Shown piece by piece: positions 1 through 9,807 of a DNA stretch of 40,932 bases. Position 1 is the first letter of the stretch. Each line of letters opens with the position of its first letter. A program made the translations under genes and the position numbers. The notes under the pieces were generated by a model, which searched no databases, was not told where the DNA came from, and saw only the letters and a program-made list of their open reading frames with translations. This DNA is from Phycicoccus flavus (lineage in GTDB: Bacteria > Actinomycetota > Actinomycetes > Actinomycetales > Dermatophilaceae), in assembly GCF_004025965.2 (NCBI RefSeq), contig NZ_SAYU02000040.1, positions 1 through 40,932 of the forward strand, read 5' to 3'.

Positions 1-20
1 GTCGGTCGCAGGATGGTGCC

Positions 21-866
21 GTGCCCGAGGGCGACAGCGTGTACCGGCTCGCGCGCCGGCTGGACCGGCAGCTCACCGGGCACGTCGTCGTGCGCTCGCA
101 GCTGCGCCACCCACGGCTCGCCACGGCCGACCTCGCGGGCCGGGAGGTGCTCGACCACGAGACCCACGGCAAGCACCTCCTCACCCGGTTCGGCCCTCTC
201 GGGGACGAGGACGGCTCCGACGCCGGGCTCACCCTCCACAGCCACCTGCGGATGGACGGCGAGTGGTCCGTCACCCGGCCCGGCCGCCGCCTCCCCGGCC
301 GGATCATGCACGAGGTCCGGCTCGTCCTCGGCCTCGACGACGACCGGACGGTGTGGGGGCTGCGCCTGCACGACCTCGACCTCGTCCGCACCCCGGACGA
401 GGGGCGGCTGCTGGCCCACCTCGGCCCCGACCCGCTACGCGCGGACTGGGACGCGGTCGAGGCGGTACGCCGCCTGGCCGCCGACCCGGACCTGCCGGTC
501 GTCAGCGCCCTGCTCGACCAGCGCCGCGTCGCCGGGCTCGGCAACCTCTGGGCGAACGAGCTGGCGTTCCTCGCCGGCGTGAGCCCCTGGACGCGGGTCG
601 GCGACGTCGACCTGGCCGCGCTCGTCGAACGGGCCGCGACGATGCTGCACCGCTCGGCCACCGTCCCGTGCGCCTACCAGGTGACCACCGGGTCCTCCCG
701 CCGCGGCAGCGAGCACTGGGTCACGGGCCGGGTGCGTCAGGGCTGCCTGCGCTGCGGCGGACCGGTCCGGGTGGCCGCCGAGATCCCCGGCGACGCCGCG
801 AACCGGCGCACCTGGTGGTGCCCCCACTGCCAGCCGGGACCGGGTCCGGAGGCCCGACGCCGGTGA
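21..866 (+). CDS. Fpg/Nei-family DNA glycosylase (Nei2-like)
   Basis: Predicted bifunctional DNA glycosylase/AP lyase that removes oxidised bases in base excision repair. The protein has 281 residues, normal for the family. The GTG start gives MPEGDSVYR, so after Met removal Pro2 is the catalytic N-terminal amine and Glu3 the partner acid. A Lys in the HGKHLL motif near residue 50 fits the conserved beta-hairpin lysine. The H2TH region includes VAGLGNLWANE. The C-terminal zinc finger is complete: CLRCG followed by WWCPHCQ. The MPEGD start and the HGKH motif are more like actinobacterial Nei2/endonuclease VIII than MutM, whose start is MPELPE. A CAGGAT box lies 6 nt before the start and could be the -10 of a leaderless transcript. 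A second family member lies at 18650-19456. Confidence 0.9.
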   Translation: MPEGDSVYRLARRLDRQLTGHVVVRSQLRHPRLATADLAGREVLDHETHGKHLLTRFGPLGDEDGSDAGLTLHSHLRMDGEWSVTRPGRRLPGRIMHEVRLVLGLDDDRTVWGLRLHDLDLVRTPDEGRLLAHLGPDPLRADWDAVEAVRRLAADPDLPVVSALLDQRRVAGLGNLWANELAFLAGVSPWTRVGDVDLAALVERAATMLHRSATVPCAYQVTTGSSRRGSEHWVTGRVRQGCLRCGGPVRVAAEIPGDAANRRTWWCPHCQPGPGPEARRR

Positions 867-887
867 GTCCACGACGCCTCGGCGCGC

Positions 888-1346
888 TCACTCGTCCTGT
901 GCGGGCATCTCGTAGGTGACGAGCGAGGTCGCGGACGCGACCCGGTCGTAGGTCGCCCGCGCGCGCAGGTTGTCCTCCGAGGTGATCCAGCGGACCGCGC
1001 CCCAGCCCTCGTCGGTGGCGACCTGACGGACCCCGTGGAGCAGCGCCGTGGCCGCTCCGCCTCCGCGGGCCGCGGGGTCGACGAACAGGTCGTCGAGGAA
1101 GCAGCCGGTGCCCGCCAGCAGCGGGCGCGGGTAGGGCCGCAGATGGGCCAGCCCCGCGGCGGGAGCCGACCCGTCGCGCACGAGCAGCCCCCGGAGTACG
1201 TGAACGGGGTCGTGCAGCCACGACCAGACGAGGTCCAGGTGCGCGCCCGTGACCGGACGGCCGTAGAACTGCAGGTAGCCGGCGTACAGCTGCCGCCACC
1301 GGCTCTCGTCCTCGGCTCCCGGCGGGCCGACCTGCCACGCGGTCAT
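888..1346 (-). CDS. GNAT-family N-acetyltransferase
   Basis: A 152-residue single-domain acetyltransferase that should use acetyl-CoA; the acceptor is unknown. The acetyl-CoA binding motif A is visible as LFVDPAARGGGAATALL (about residues 85-101), followed by a conserved GWGAVRWITSEDN segment and a C-terminal beta region. It converges on the DNA glycosylase with only 21 bp between stop codons. On the minus strand a TAGCGT box ends 6 nt before the ATG, so the mRNA is probably leaderless. The family call is firm; the substrate cannot be inferred. Confidence 0.85.
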   Translation of the reverse strand: MTAWQVGPPGAEDESRWRQLYAGYLQFYGRPVTGAHLDLVWSWLHDPVHVLRGLLVRDGSAPAAGLAHLRPYPRPLLAGTGCFLDDLFVDPAARGGGAATALLHGVRQVATDEGWGAVRWITSEDNLRARATYDRVASATSLVTYEMPAQDE

Positions 1347-1352
1347 CCCCGC

Positions 1353-1358
1353 ACGCTA
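1353..1358 (-). promoter_or_regulatory. -10 box of the GNAT gene (leaderless type)
   Basis: Read on the minus strand this is TAGCGT, matching the actinobacterial TANNNT consensus. It lies exactly 6 nt upstream of the ATG at 1346, so transcription would begin at or next to the start codon. Confidence 0.5.
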
Positions 1359-1415
1359 GCCGCGGGGGTCCTGGGCCGACGGCCGCGGTGCGGGAACAAC
1401 GCCCGCGCCCCACAG

Positions 1416-1436
1416 GTTGAGCCTGGTGAACGCAAG
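1416..1436 (+). promoter_or_regulatory. degenerate HAIR half-sites (second HspR operator)
   Basis: The sequence GTTGAGC, 7 nt, ACGCAAG matches the HspR-associated inverted repeat CTTGAGT-N7-ACTCAAG at 11 of 14 positions. It lies 43 bp upstream of the better copy. Multiple HAIRs in front of dnaK are known in Streptomyces, so a second weaker site is plausible. Confidence 0.5.
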
Positions 1437-1451
1437 TTTGGTCCCGCGGAT

Positions 1452-1481
1452 TTGCGCAAGGTCGTCCGCTCGATCTACCTT
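1452..1481 (+). promoter_or_regulatory. dnaK operon promoter
   Basis: A TTGCGC -35 candidate (1452-1457) is followed after 18 nt by TACCTT (1476-1481), which fits TANNNT. The -10 box overlaps the left arm of the HAIR operator, so bound HspR would block RNA polymerase. The predicted leader before dnaK is about 45 nt and carries an AAGGAG ribosome-binding site. Confidence 0.55.
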
Positions 1482-1499
1482 GAGCCCAGACCACTCAAC
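1479..1499 (+). promoter_or_regulatory. HAIR operator for HspR (dnaK)
   Basis: CTTGAGC, 7 nt, ACTCAAC: 12 of 14 arm positions match the HAIR consensus CTTGAGT-N7-ACTCAAG. It overlaps the -10 box and sits in front of an operon ending in hspR, giving the known autoregulatory loop in which HspR with DnaK as co-repressor silences the operon until heat stress. Confidence 0.85.
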
Positions 1500-1531
1500 T
1501 CCTCACCATCAGCACAGCAAGGAGCACCCCC

Positions 1532-3432
<1,901 letters not shown>

Positions 3433-3436
<4 letters not shown>

Positions 3437-4134
3437 CCGACGAGTCGAGGGACGACCCGGTGGACACCGGGACGGCCGACGACCAGCCGGTCCGCGCCGA
3501 GGAGGCGGCCCCGGAGCAGTCCGGGGCCGCCCCCGGCCCGGGGTCGGAGGGCGAGGGCGTCACCGGTGGCGAGGCCGCCGGTGACGGCGCCGCCCCGCCG
3601 CCCGCCGCCGAGGACGACGCCGTGGTGGAGGGCGAGCCCGACACCGGGGCCGACACCGACGCCGAGGTTCCGGATGCCGGGGCCTCCGCCGACGCGGTGC
3701 TCGCGGCCGAGCGGCTCGCCGACCTCCAGCGGCTGCAGGCCGAGTACGTCAACTACAAGCGCCGGGTCGACCGGGACCGGGCGGCGGTGCAGGAGCGCGC
3801 CGTCCGCGACGTCCTGGAGTCCCTGCTCGGGGTGCTCGACGACATCCACGCCGCGCGCGAGCACGGCGACCTCGAGGGCGGTCCCTTCGAGCGGATCGCC
3901 GACAAGCTCGAGGGCACGCTCGGCCGGTACGGCCTGACCCGCTTCGGCGGCAAGGGCGAGCCGTTCGACCCGCAGCAGCACGAGGCGCTCATGCACGCCC
4001 CGTGGCCCGCGGACGACGACGAGCTGCCCGCCGACGCCTCGGCGACGACCGTCGTCACCGTCCTGCAGCCGGGCTACCGTGCCGGTGAGCAGGTGCTGCG
4101 GCCGGCGCGCGTCGCGGTCGCCGACCCCGCCTGA
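3433..4134 (+). CDS. grpE: nucleotide exchange factor GrpE
   Basis: Co-chaperone that releases ADP from DnaK. It has 233 residues. The first 90 or so are acidic and Gly/Pro/Ala-rich, probably disordered; the conserved part starts around [22 protein letters not shown], the long dimerising helix, and ends with the beta domain, including [14 protein letters not shown] and [24 protein letters not shown]. The GTG start overlaps the dnaK stop (GTGA), so it is translationally coupled. The N-terminal acidic extension is longer than in E. coli, a common feature in high-GC actinobacteria. Confidence 0.96.
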
Positions 4135-4163
4135 CCCACCCCCGCGACGGAGAGGAGACGCCG

Positions 4164-5204
4164 ATGGCCAGCCAGGACTGGTTCCAGAAGGACTTCTACG
4201 CCATCCTCGGCGTCCCGAAGGACGCCGACGCCACGACCATCAAGAAGGCCTACCGCAGGCTCGCGAAGCAGTACCACCCGGACCGCAACGCCGGGGACGC
4301 CGCCGCCGAGCAGCGGTTCAAGGACGTCGGTGAGGCGAACGCGGTGCTGTCGGACCCCACGCAGCGGCAGGAGTACGACGCCGTGCGCTCGATGGCCGGG
4401 GGTGGCGCCCGCTTCCGGGCCGGGGCCGGCGGCGGGGGCGGTGGTACCGGCGGCTTCGAGGACATCTTCAGTGCGTTCGGCGGCGCCGGTGGTGGCGGCA
4501 CCCGGGTGCGCTTCCAGCAGCCCGGGTCCGGCCACGCCGGCGGGCAGGAGGACATCAACGACCTCCTGGCGCAGATGTTCGGCGGCGCGGCCGCCGGCGG
4601 CCGCGGCGGTGACCCGTTCGGCGGGGCCGGCTACGGCGCGCCGCGCGGTCCGCGTCCCGGCGCCGACGTGCAGGCCCGCACGACGCTGCCCTTCCGCGAC
4701 GCCGTCGAGGGCTCGACCGTCACCCTCACCACCGCCGACGGCGGCCGGGTCACCGCGAAGATCCCCGCCGGAGTCCGCGACGGCCAGAGGATCCGGCTGC
4801 GCGGCAAGGGCCGGGAGGGCGACCCCGGCGCCGCGAGGGGCGACCTCATCCTCACCGTGAGCGTCGACCGGCACCCCGTCTTCGGGCGCTCCGGGGACGA
4901 CCTCACGCTCGACCTGCCCGTGACGTTCGCCGAGGCCGCCCTCGGCGCCACCGTCCGCGTCCCGACCCTCGACGGGTCCAGCGTGCGGGTCAAGGTCTCC
5001 CCCGGCACCCCGAGCGGCCGGGTGCTGCGGGTCAGGGGTCGTGGCGTCCCGGCCGGCGGCGGCGCCGGCGACCTGCTGGCCAAGGTGCAGGTGCTCGTCC
5101 CGCAGCGCCTCACCGACGAGGCGCGACAGGCCGTCGAGACCCTGCGTGACGCCGACGGCGACAGCGACCCCCGTGCCGGCCTGTTCGAGCAGGCCGGCAC
5201 CTGA
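4164..5204 (+). CDS. DnaJ-family co-chaperone without zinc-finger domain
   Basis: J-domain co-chaperone that stimulates DnaK ATPase activity and delivers substrate. It has 346 residues. The J domain is at residues 8-75 and carries the essential HPD motif in KQYHPDRNAG. A Gly-rich G/F-like linker follows (about 78-160), then the two-part C-terminal beta domain (about 170-325) with GVRDGQRIRLRGKG. I see no cysteine in the whole protein, so the four CXXCXGXG repeats of type I DnaJ are absent. It is therefore type II, like CbpA, although it occupies the position of dnaJ1 in the dnaK operon. A GGAGAGGAG ribosome-binding site precedes the ATG, 29 bp after grpE. Confidence 0.93.
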   Translation: MASQDWFQKDFYAILGVPKDADATTIKKAYRRLAKQYHPDRNAGDAAAEQRFKDVGEANAVLSDPTQRQEYDAVRSMAGGGARFRAGAGGGGGGTGGFEDIFSAFGGAGGGGTRVRFQQPGSGHAGGQEDINDLLAQMFGGAAAGGRGGDPFGGAGYGAPRGPRPGADVQARTTLPFRDAVEGSTVTLTTADGGRVTAKIPAGVRDGQRIRLRGKGREGDPGAARGDLILTVSVDRHPVFGRSGDDLTLDLPVTFAEAALGATVRVPTLDGSSVRVKVSPGTPSGRVLRVRGRGVPAGGGAGDLLAKVQVLVPQRLTDEARQAVETLRDADGDSDPRAGLFEQAGT

Positions 5205-5218
5205 CCGGAGGTTCCCCG

Positions 5219-5674
5219 ATGGCGAGACTCGACCTCTCCGCGTTCGCGCCCAACGACGACACCCCGGTGTTCGTCATCTCCGTCGCGGCCGAGCTCGCCG
5301 GCATGCACGCCCAGACCCTGCGCCAGTACGACCGGCTCGGCCTCGTCATCCCCTCGCGCACCAAGGGCGGTGGCCGGCGCTACTCCCAGCGCGACGTCGC
5401 CCTGCTCCGCGAGGTCCAGCGCCTGTCGCAGGAGGAGGGCGTCTCCCTCTCCGGCATCGCCCGCATCCTCGAGCTCGAGAACCGGGTCGACGCCCTCCGC
5501 GCCCGGGTCACCGAGCTGTCCGCGCAGGTCGAGGCGCTGCAGGCCGGCTCCGGCCGCACCACCCGGGTGTTCTCGGTGAGCCCCACCGGTGACGTGTACG
5601 CCTCCCGGCTCGGCGAGCGGCCGCGCACCACCCGCAGCCAGGCGCTCGTCGTGTGGAGCCCCCACCGCCGCTGA
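5219..5674 (+). CDS. hspR: heat shock repressor HspR (MerR family)
   Basis: MerR-type repressor of the dnaK operon and clpB, 151 residues. The winged helix-turn-helix is visible near residues 18-65: VFVISVAAELAGMHAQTLRQYDRLGL, then RRYSQRDVALLREVQRL. A leucine-rich coiled coil (about 85-112) for dimerisation follows. It is the last gene of the operon, 14 bp after dnaJ, with a GGAGG ribosome-binding site. HspR binds HAIR sequences; three candidates occur in this window (1416-1436, 1479-1499, 12620-12640). The basic C-terminal tail ends in WSPHRR and is of unknown role. Confidence 0.95.
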   Translation: MARLDLSAFAPNDDTPVFVISVAAELAGMHAQTLRQYDRLGLVIPSRTKGGGRRYSQRDVALLREVQRLSQEEGVSLSGIARILELENRVDALRARVTELSAQVEALQAGSGRTTRVFSVSPTGDVYASRLGERPRTTRSQALVVWSPHRR

Positions 5675-5713
5675 TCCCGCCCGGCGCCCGGGACCGGCTG
5701 GTAGACAGGCCCC

Positions 5714-7465
5714 ATGCCCCCCGCGAAGCGTGCTGCCCGGAAGACGTCCACCGGCTCGACGGCGAAGGCCGCGCCCGGGTCGTCGGCGTCGGGGTCCGGC
5801 GGGGACGGGACGTCGGGGACCCGCAAGCAGGCGACCTCGACCGCGCGGTCGCGCTCCGGCACGACGAAGACCTCCGGCGCGAAGAAGACCGCCGGGACGA
5901 AGAAGACCGCCTCCCGCACGCAGAGGACGTCGGCGGCCTCCCGCGGCACGACGGCGCGCACCGGACCCAAGGCGACGACCAAGAAGAGCAGCCCCGCGGC
6001 GCCGAACAAGTCGGCCCCGCGTCGGAAGGGGTCGTCCGGGCCGTCCACCTCGGGTAAGCGGGCCCCCGCGACGTCCCGCGGCACCCGGGACACGGCGATG
6101 GGCGACCGGGACGGGGCCTCCCGCCTCGACGCCTTCCGTCGCCTGGCCGAGGCCCGCGCGGGCGGCGACATGGTCCCGCTGCCGCGCAACATCGACGGTC
6201 ACGACCGCCGCATCCACGTCCGGCAGACGATCCGCGAGGACCACCAGTCGCGCATCGCCTCCGCCTCGGACGACGCGAAGGAGAAGTTCGACAAGCTGTC
6301 GGGCTCGCTGTTCTCCTTCTTCCGCGGCACCGCCCTGCTCTTCTACCGGGACATGGCCGGCGAGGACGCGTGGATGCCCACGGTGCTGTGCCTCGGCGAC
6401 GTCCACCCGGAGAACTTCGGCGTCATGCCGAGCGCCGACAACGTCCCGTTCTTCGGCGTCAACGACTTCGACGAGGCCTACTACGCCCCGTTCACCTGGG
6501 ACCTGAAGCGCGGCGCCGTCGGGTTCATCCTCGGCGCCGAGGAGGAGGGCGGCAAGGGTCGCAAGAAGCAGCGCAGGATCGCCGAGATGTTCATCAAGGG
6601 CTACGTCGAGGGCATGTCGCGCTTCGCGCGCGACGGCGACGAGACCCACCACCAGCTGCGCATCGACAACGCGCCCAAGATCGTCAAGACGCTGCTGGAG
6701 GACTCCCTCAACGCCCGCGCGGAGTGGCTGAAGGAGGACTACCACGACGAGTACGGACGGGGCTTCAGGGCGAGCAAGAAGCTGGTCCCGGAGTCCACCC
6801 GCGTCGAGGAGTTCCAGGAGGTCCTGAACCGCTTCGTCGAGGAGAGCGGCATGACCGTCCCGCCGCGTGCCGGCGAGATGAAGGTCAAGGACGTCGCCGC
6901 CCGCATCGGGCAAGGCACCGCGTCGCTCGGCCTCACCCGCTACTACGTCCTCGTCGAGGGACCGACGAAGGACGGCAGCGACGACGTCATCATCGAGCTC
7001 AAGCAGGCCCGCCGCTCGGCGCTGGACGGCCTCGTGCCGCCGACCGACTTCGGCATCCAGGGGACGGGCGAGCGCATCACCGAGGCCGCCCGGGTGCAGC
7101 TGGTCAACGGCGACGTGTTCTTCGGCCACGTCGAGCACGAGGACATGAGCTTCATGACCCGGGAGCGCTCGCCGTACAAGAACGAGATCGACCTCGACGA
7201 GCTGTCGACGAAGGCGTGGAGGAAGTACGCGCGGCTGTGCGGGCAGACCCTCGCCCACGCGCACGCGCTGTCCGACGACGCCGGCGAGCGCGACGTCGAC
7301 ATCGAGCCGCTCATCCTCGACGCCATCGGACCGCCCAAGCTGTTCCTCGAGGACATGCTGGCGTTCGCGATGGACGCCGCCGACCGGGTCCGGCGCGACC
7401 ACGCGCACTTCCGCGCCGACCACGCCCTCGGCGCCTTCGCCTCCGTGGACCGCGTCTTCCGCTGA
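5714..7465 (+). CDS. DUF2252 protein with lysine/alanine/threonine-rich N-terminal extension
   Basis: The conserved DUF2252 domain covers about residues 145-583, with LPRNIDGHDRRIHVRQ, SFFRGTALLFYRDMAG, CLGDVHPENFGVM and NDFDEAYYAPFTWDLKR. The GDVHPENFG and NDFDEA motifs look like the catalytic and metal-binding loops of aminoglycoside-phosphotransferase-type kinases; the family has no assured reaction. The first 128 residues are low-complexity, packed with Lys, Arg, Ala, Ser and Thr (KKTAGTKKTA type), resembling histone H1 tails. An internal ATG at 6098 would remove this tail and give 455 residues, nearer the usual length. I keep the longer start because the reading frame is open and compositionally consistent, but the start is uncertain. 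It lies 39 bp after hspR on the same strand. Confidence 0.82.
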   Translation: MPPAKRAARKTSTGSTAKAAPGSSASGSGGDGTSGTRKQATSTARSRSGTTKTSGAKKTAGTKKTASRTQRTSAASRGTTARTGPKATTKKSSPAAPNKSAPRRKGSSGPSTSGKRAPATSRGTRDTAMGDRDGASRLDAFRRLAEARAGGDMVPLPRNIDGHDRRIHVRQTIREDHQSRIASASDDAKEKFDKLSGSLFSFFRGTALLFYRDMAGEDAWMPTVLCLGDVHPENFGVMPSADNVPFFGVNDFDEAYYAPFTWDLKRGAVGFILGAEEEGGKGRKKQRRIAEMFIKGYVEGMSRFARDGDETHHQLRIDNAPKIVKTLLEDSLNARAEWLKEDYHDEYGRGFRASKKLVPESTRVEEFQEVLNRFVEESGMTVPPRAGEMKVKDVAARIGQGTASLGLTRYYVLVEGPTKDGSDDVIIELKQARRSALDGLVPPTDFGIQGTGERITEAARVQLVNGDVFFGHVEHEDMSFMTRERSPYKNEIDLDELSTKAWRKYARLCGQTLAHAHALSDDAGERDVDIEPLILDAIGPPKLFLEDMLAFAMDAADRVRRDHAHFRADHALGAFASVDRVFR

Positions 7466-7549
7466 CCCCGGCCGGCTCGACGCCGGCTCCTCGACGGTTC
7501 ATCGCCGGCGCACAGCCGGAGTCCAGCGGGTTCCCCGGGACCGGGAGCA

Positions 7550-7565
7550 GCGTCGATATCGACGC
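7550..7565 (+). repeat. perfect 16-bp palindrome upstream of the YihY gene
   Basis: GCGTCGATATCGACGC reads the same on both strands. It is centred about 48 bp upstream of the ATG at 7606, in the 140-bp gap after the DUF2252 gene, and its AT core stands out against the GC-rich background. A dimeric regulator site is the simplest reading, but no factor is known from the sequence. Confidence 0.5.
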
Positions 7566-7605
7566 CGCCGCCCGACGGCGCCATCCCACCCGGGAGGAGC
7601 GCGTC

Positions 7606-8625
7606 ATGACCACCTCCACGATCCCGCGGGCCCCGGTGGCCCGGAGCCACCTGGGCCGGCCCGCCTGGCTCTACGTCATCCGCCGGTCGGTGCACGAGTT
7701 CTCGCGGGACCGGTGCACCGACCTGGCGGCCGGGCTGACCTACTACGGGGTCCTTTCCCTGTTCCCGGCCGCGATCGCCCTGGTCTCGGTCGTCGGTCTC
7801 GTCGGGCAGGGCCAGGCGGCCGTGCGCACCCTGACCGGCATCCTGCGCGACGTCGGGGCGGGCTCGGTGGCCACGACGGTGCAGCCGGTCCTGATGTCCC
7901 TGGCCCAGACCCACCGGGCGGGCACGGCGTTCGGGATCGGGCTGCTGGCCGCCCTGTGGTCGGCCTCCGGCTACGTCGCCTCGTTCGGGCGGGCCATGAA
8001 CGTCGTCTACGACGTCGGCGAGGGGCGTCCCGCCTGGACGCTGCGCCCGCAGATGCTCCTCGTGACCCTCGCGGCCGTCGCGCTGGTGGCGCTGGTGGCG
8101 GTCGGCCTCGTCGTGAGCGGCCCCGTCGCCTCCGCCGTCGGCCGAGCGCTGGGGCTCGGCTCCACCGTCGTGCTGGTGTGGGAGGTCGCGAAGTGGCCGG
8201 TCGTCCTGGTCGCCGTGGCCGTGGTCGTCGCGCTGCTCTACTTCGCCACACCGAACGTCCGCCAGCGGTTCCGCTGGGTCAGCACCGGCGCGCTGTTCGC
8301 GATCGGCGTCTGGGCACTCGCGTCGGCGGCCTTCGGCGTCTACGTGACCGGGTTCTCGCACTACGACCGGACGTACGGCTCGCTGGCGGGCGTCGTCGTC
8401 TTCCTCCTCTGGCTCTGGATCACCAACCTCGCCCTGCTCTTCGGCGCCGAGCTCGACGCCGAGCTGGAGCGGGGCCGCGAGCTCCAGGCCGGCATCCCCG
8501 CCGAGGAGACCGTGCAGCTCCCGCTGCGGGACGACCGCGGCATCCGCAAGAGCGAGGCGACCCTCGCCGACGACGTGGGCCGCGGAGCCGTCCTGCGTGG
8601 GTCCGCCGGCGCGCGGGAGAGCTGA
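7606..8625 (+). CDS. YihY/virulence factor BrkB family membrane protein
   Basis: Integral membrane protein of 339 residues, about six transmembrane helices. Family signatures are DLAAGLTYYGVLSLFPAAIAL near residues 37-57, ALWSASGYVASFGRAMNVVYD, and FSHYDRTYGSLAGVVVFLLWLWITNLALLFGAELDAE near the C-terminus. The function of the family is unsettled; the old label ribonuclease BN is wrong for it. The ATG was chosen because GGGAGGAGC lies 5-13 nt upstream; the reading frame is open much further upstream but runs across the DUF2252 gene. A perfect hairpin follows the stop codon. Confidence 0.92.
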   Translation: MTTSTIPRAPVARSHLGRPAWLYVIRRSVHEFSRDRCTDLAAGLTYYGVLSLFPAAIALVSVVGLVGQGQAAVRTLTGILRDVGAGSVATTVQPVLMSLAQTHRAGTAFGIGLLAALWSASGYVASFGRAMNVVYDVGEGRPAWTLRPQMLLVTLAAVALVALVAVGLVVSGPVASAVGRALGLGSTVVLVWEVAKWPVVLVAVAVVVALLYFATPNVRQRFRWVSTGALFAIGVWALASAAFGVYVTGFSHYDRTYGSLAGVVVFLLWLWITNLALLFGAELDAELERGRELQAGIPAEETVQLPLRDDRGIRKSEATLADDVGRGAVLRGSAGARES

Positions 8626-8634
8626 CCCCGGAAC

Positions 8635-8672
8635 ACAGCGCGGCGGCCGTGTCGACCCGGCCGCCGCGCTGT
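8635..8672 (+). terminator. bidirectional hairpin terminator
   Basis: Perfect 14-bp stem (ACAGCGCGGCGGCC, 8635-8648, with its complement at 8659-8672) and a 10-nt loop. It lies 9 nt after the YihY stop and 50 nt beyond the end of the minus-strand beta-propeller gene. There is no U-tract, as is common in actinobacteria, so it can serve both convergent genes. Confidence 0.75.
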
Positions 8673-8722
8673 CCTGTGTGTGCGTGCGGGCGTGCGAGCC
8701 GCGGCCCGGACGCCCTCCGCGG

Positions 8723-9712
8723 TCAGCGGGCGGGCAGGCGGGTGATCCAGTACGAGGCCGACCCGGGGTCGGCCACCCCGAAGCGGGCGTTGACCGCCCA
8801 GAGCCACCCGCCGGCGAGCGTGGCGGTCGAGGGGACGTCGAGCGTCTCGTCCTCGGCCCGGCCCCGCCAGCGCGCGGTCCAGCCGTCGGCGGTCGCGGTG
8901 AGACGCAGCACCGAGACCTCGTTCTGGCCGCTGCCGCGCACGACGTAGGCGGTGTTCCCGTCCAGCTCGATGCCGTCACCGCCGGTGATGCCGGGCCCGC
9001 CGGAGACCGGGACCGCCGCGGTCACGCCGGTGCCCGGGTCGACGGCCCAGAGCCCGCCGGCGCTGCTGTGGTCGAGCAGCAGCATCCCGTCGGACAGCTC
9101 GCGGATGCCGTTGGCGGCGAGGTTGCTGCCGTCGTAGCCCGGCCACTCGCCGGTCAGGGGCAGGTACGTCGGTGCCGCGCCGGTCGGCATCCCGTCGGGG
9201 CCGACGGCGATCGCGGTGAGCCGGTCGACGCGCGAGTCGGTGACCCACACCGTGGTGTCCGTGACGACGAGGTCGTTGAGGAACCCGCCGCCGGGCACGA
9301 CGACGTCGTAGCGGACGGCGCCGGTGCTGCCGTCGACCGCCCAGACGTGCGCCTCGGCGCCGACGTTGCCGGCGGCCCACACGAGGTTCGAGCGCCCGTC
9401 CCAGAAGAGACCGCGCAGCTGGCGGCCCTCGGCCCCGGGGAGCAGGAGCATGCTCGTGGCGGCGAGGAGGTCGCCGGTGACGATGCGGCCGTCGGCGAGG
9501 GAGCCGACGTAGTAGCGCGTGCCCGGCCCGGAGGTGATGCCCTCCGGCCGGATGCCGTCGGGGAGGGGAACGGTCTCCGGCGCGCGCGGGGCGCGTCGGG
9601 CGAGGGCCGACTCGGGGAGGGCGACGGCCCCGACGGCGGCGAGGGCGGCGACGCCCAGGGCGCTGCGGCGGGACGGTCGGAGGTGGGTGGGGCGGCTCGA
9701 GGTGCTGTCCAT
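8723..9712 (-). CDS. Tat-exported beta-propeller protein (SMP-30/gluconolactonase-like)
   Basis: A 329-residue predicted exported protein. The N-terminus has a twin-arginine signal: RPSRRSALGVAALAAVGAVAL, with likely cleavage after SALA. The mature part shows repeated short beta units typical of a six-bladed propeller: GPGTRYYVGSLADGRIVTGD, VWAVDGSTG, NDLVVTDTTVWVTDS, GIELDGNTAYVV. The NDLVV and NGIRELSDG segments resemble metal-site loops of SMP-30/lactonase proteins. Substrate unknown. The ATG at 9712 was chosen because the signal peptide begins there; the frame is open further upstream without a plausible signal. Confidence 0.78.
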   Translation of the reverse strand: MDSTSSRPTHLRPSRRSALGVAALAAVGAVALPESALARRAPRAPETVPLPDGIRPEGITSGPGTRYYVGSLADGRIVTGDLLAATSMLLLPGAEGRQLRGLFWDGRSNLVWAAGNVGAEAHVWAVDGSTGAVRYDVVVPGGGFLNDLVVTDTTVWVTDSRVDRLTAIAVGPDGMPTGAAPTYLPLTGEWPGYDGSNLAANGIRELSDGMLLLDHSSAGGLWAVDPGTGVTAAVPVSGGPGITGGDGIELDGNTAYVVRGSGQNEVSVLRLTATADGWTARWRGRAEDETLDVPSTATLAGGWLWAVNARFGVADPGSASYWITRLPAR

Positions 9713-9807
9713 ACCCCACGATGCACAGGTCGGGCCGCCCACGGGAACCCCCCGGGCGGTCCGGGCGCGTCCCCGTCGAAGGCCGGGGACCCGGGCCGAG
9801 GCGGCGG

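Noticed and set aside
864-890. GTGAG/CTCAC pairing between the Nei and GNAT genes as terminator
   Set aside because: Only 5 bp can pair and the loop is long; too weak to call.
4631-7423. 930-codon open frame on the minus strand over dnaJ, hspR and DUF2252
   Set aside because: No domain is visible and it runs across three well-supported genes; it is a GC shadow.
7606-8625. ribonuclease BN assignment for the YihY protein
   Set aside because: This is an old mislabel of the family; the protein is all membrane helices with no nuclease motif.
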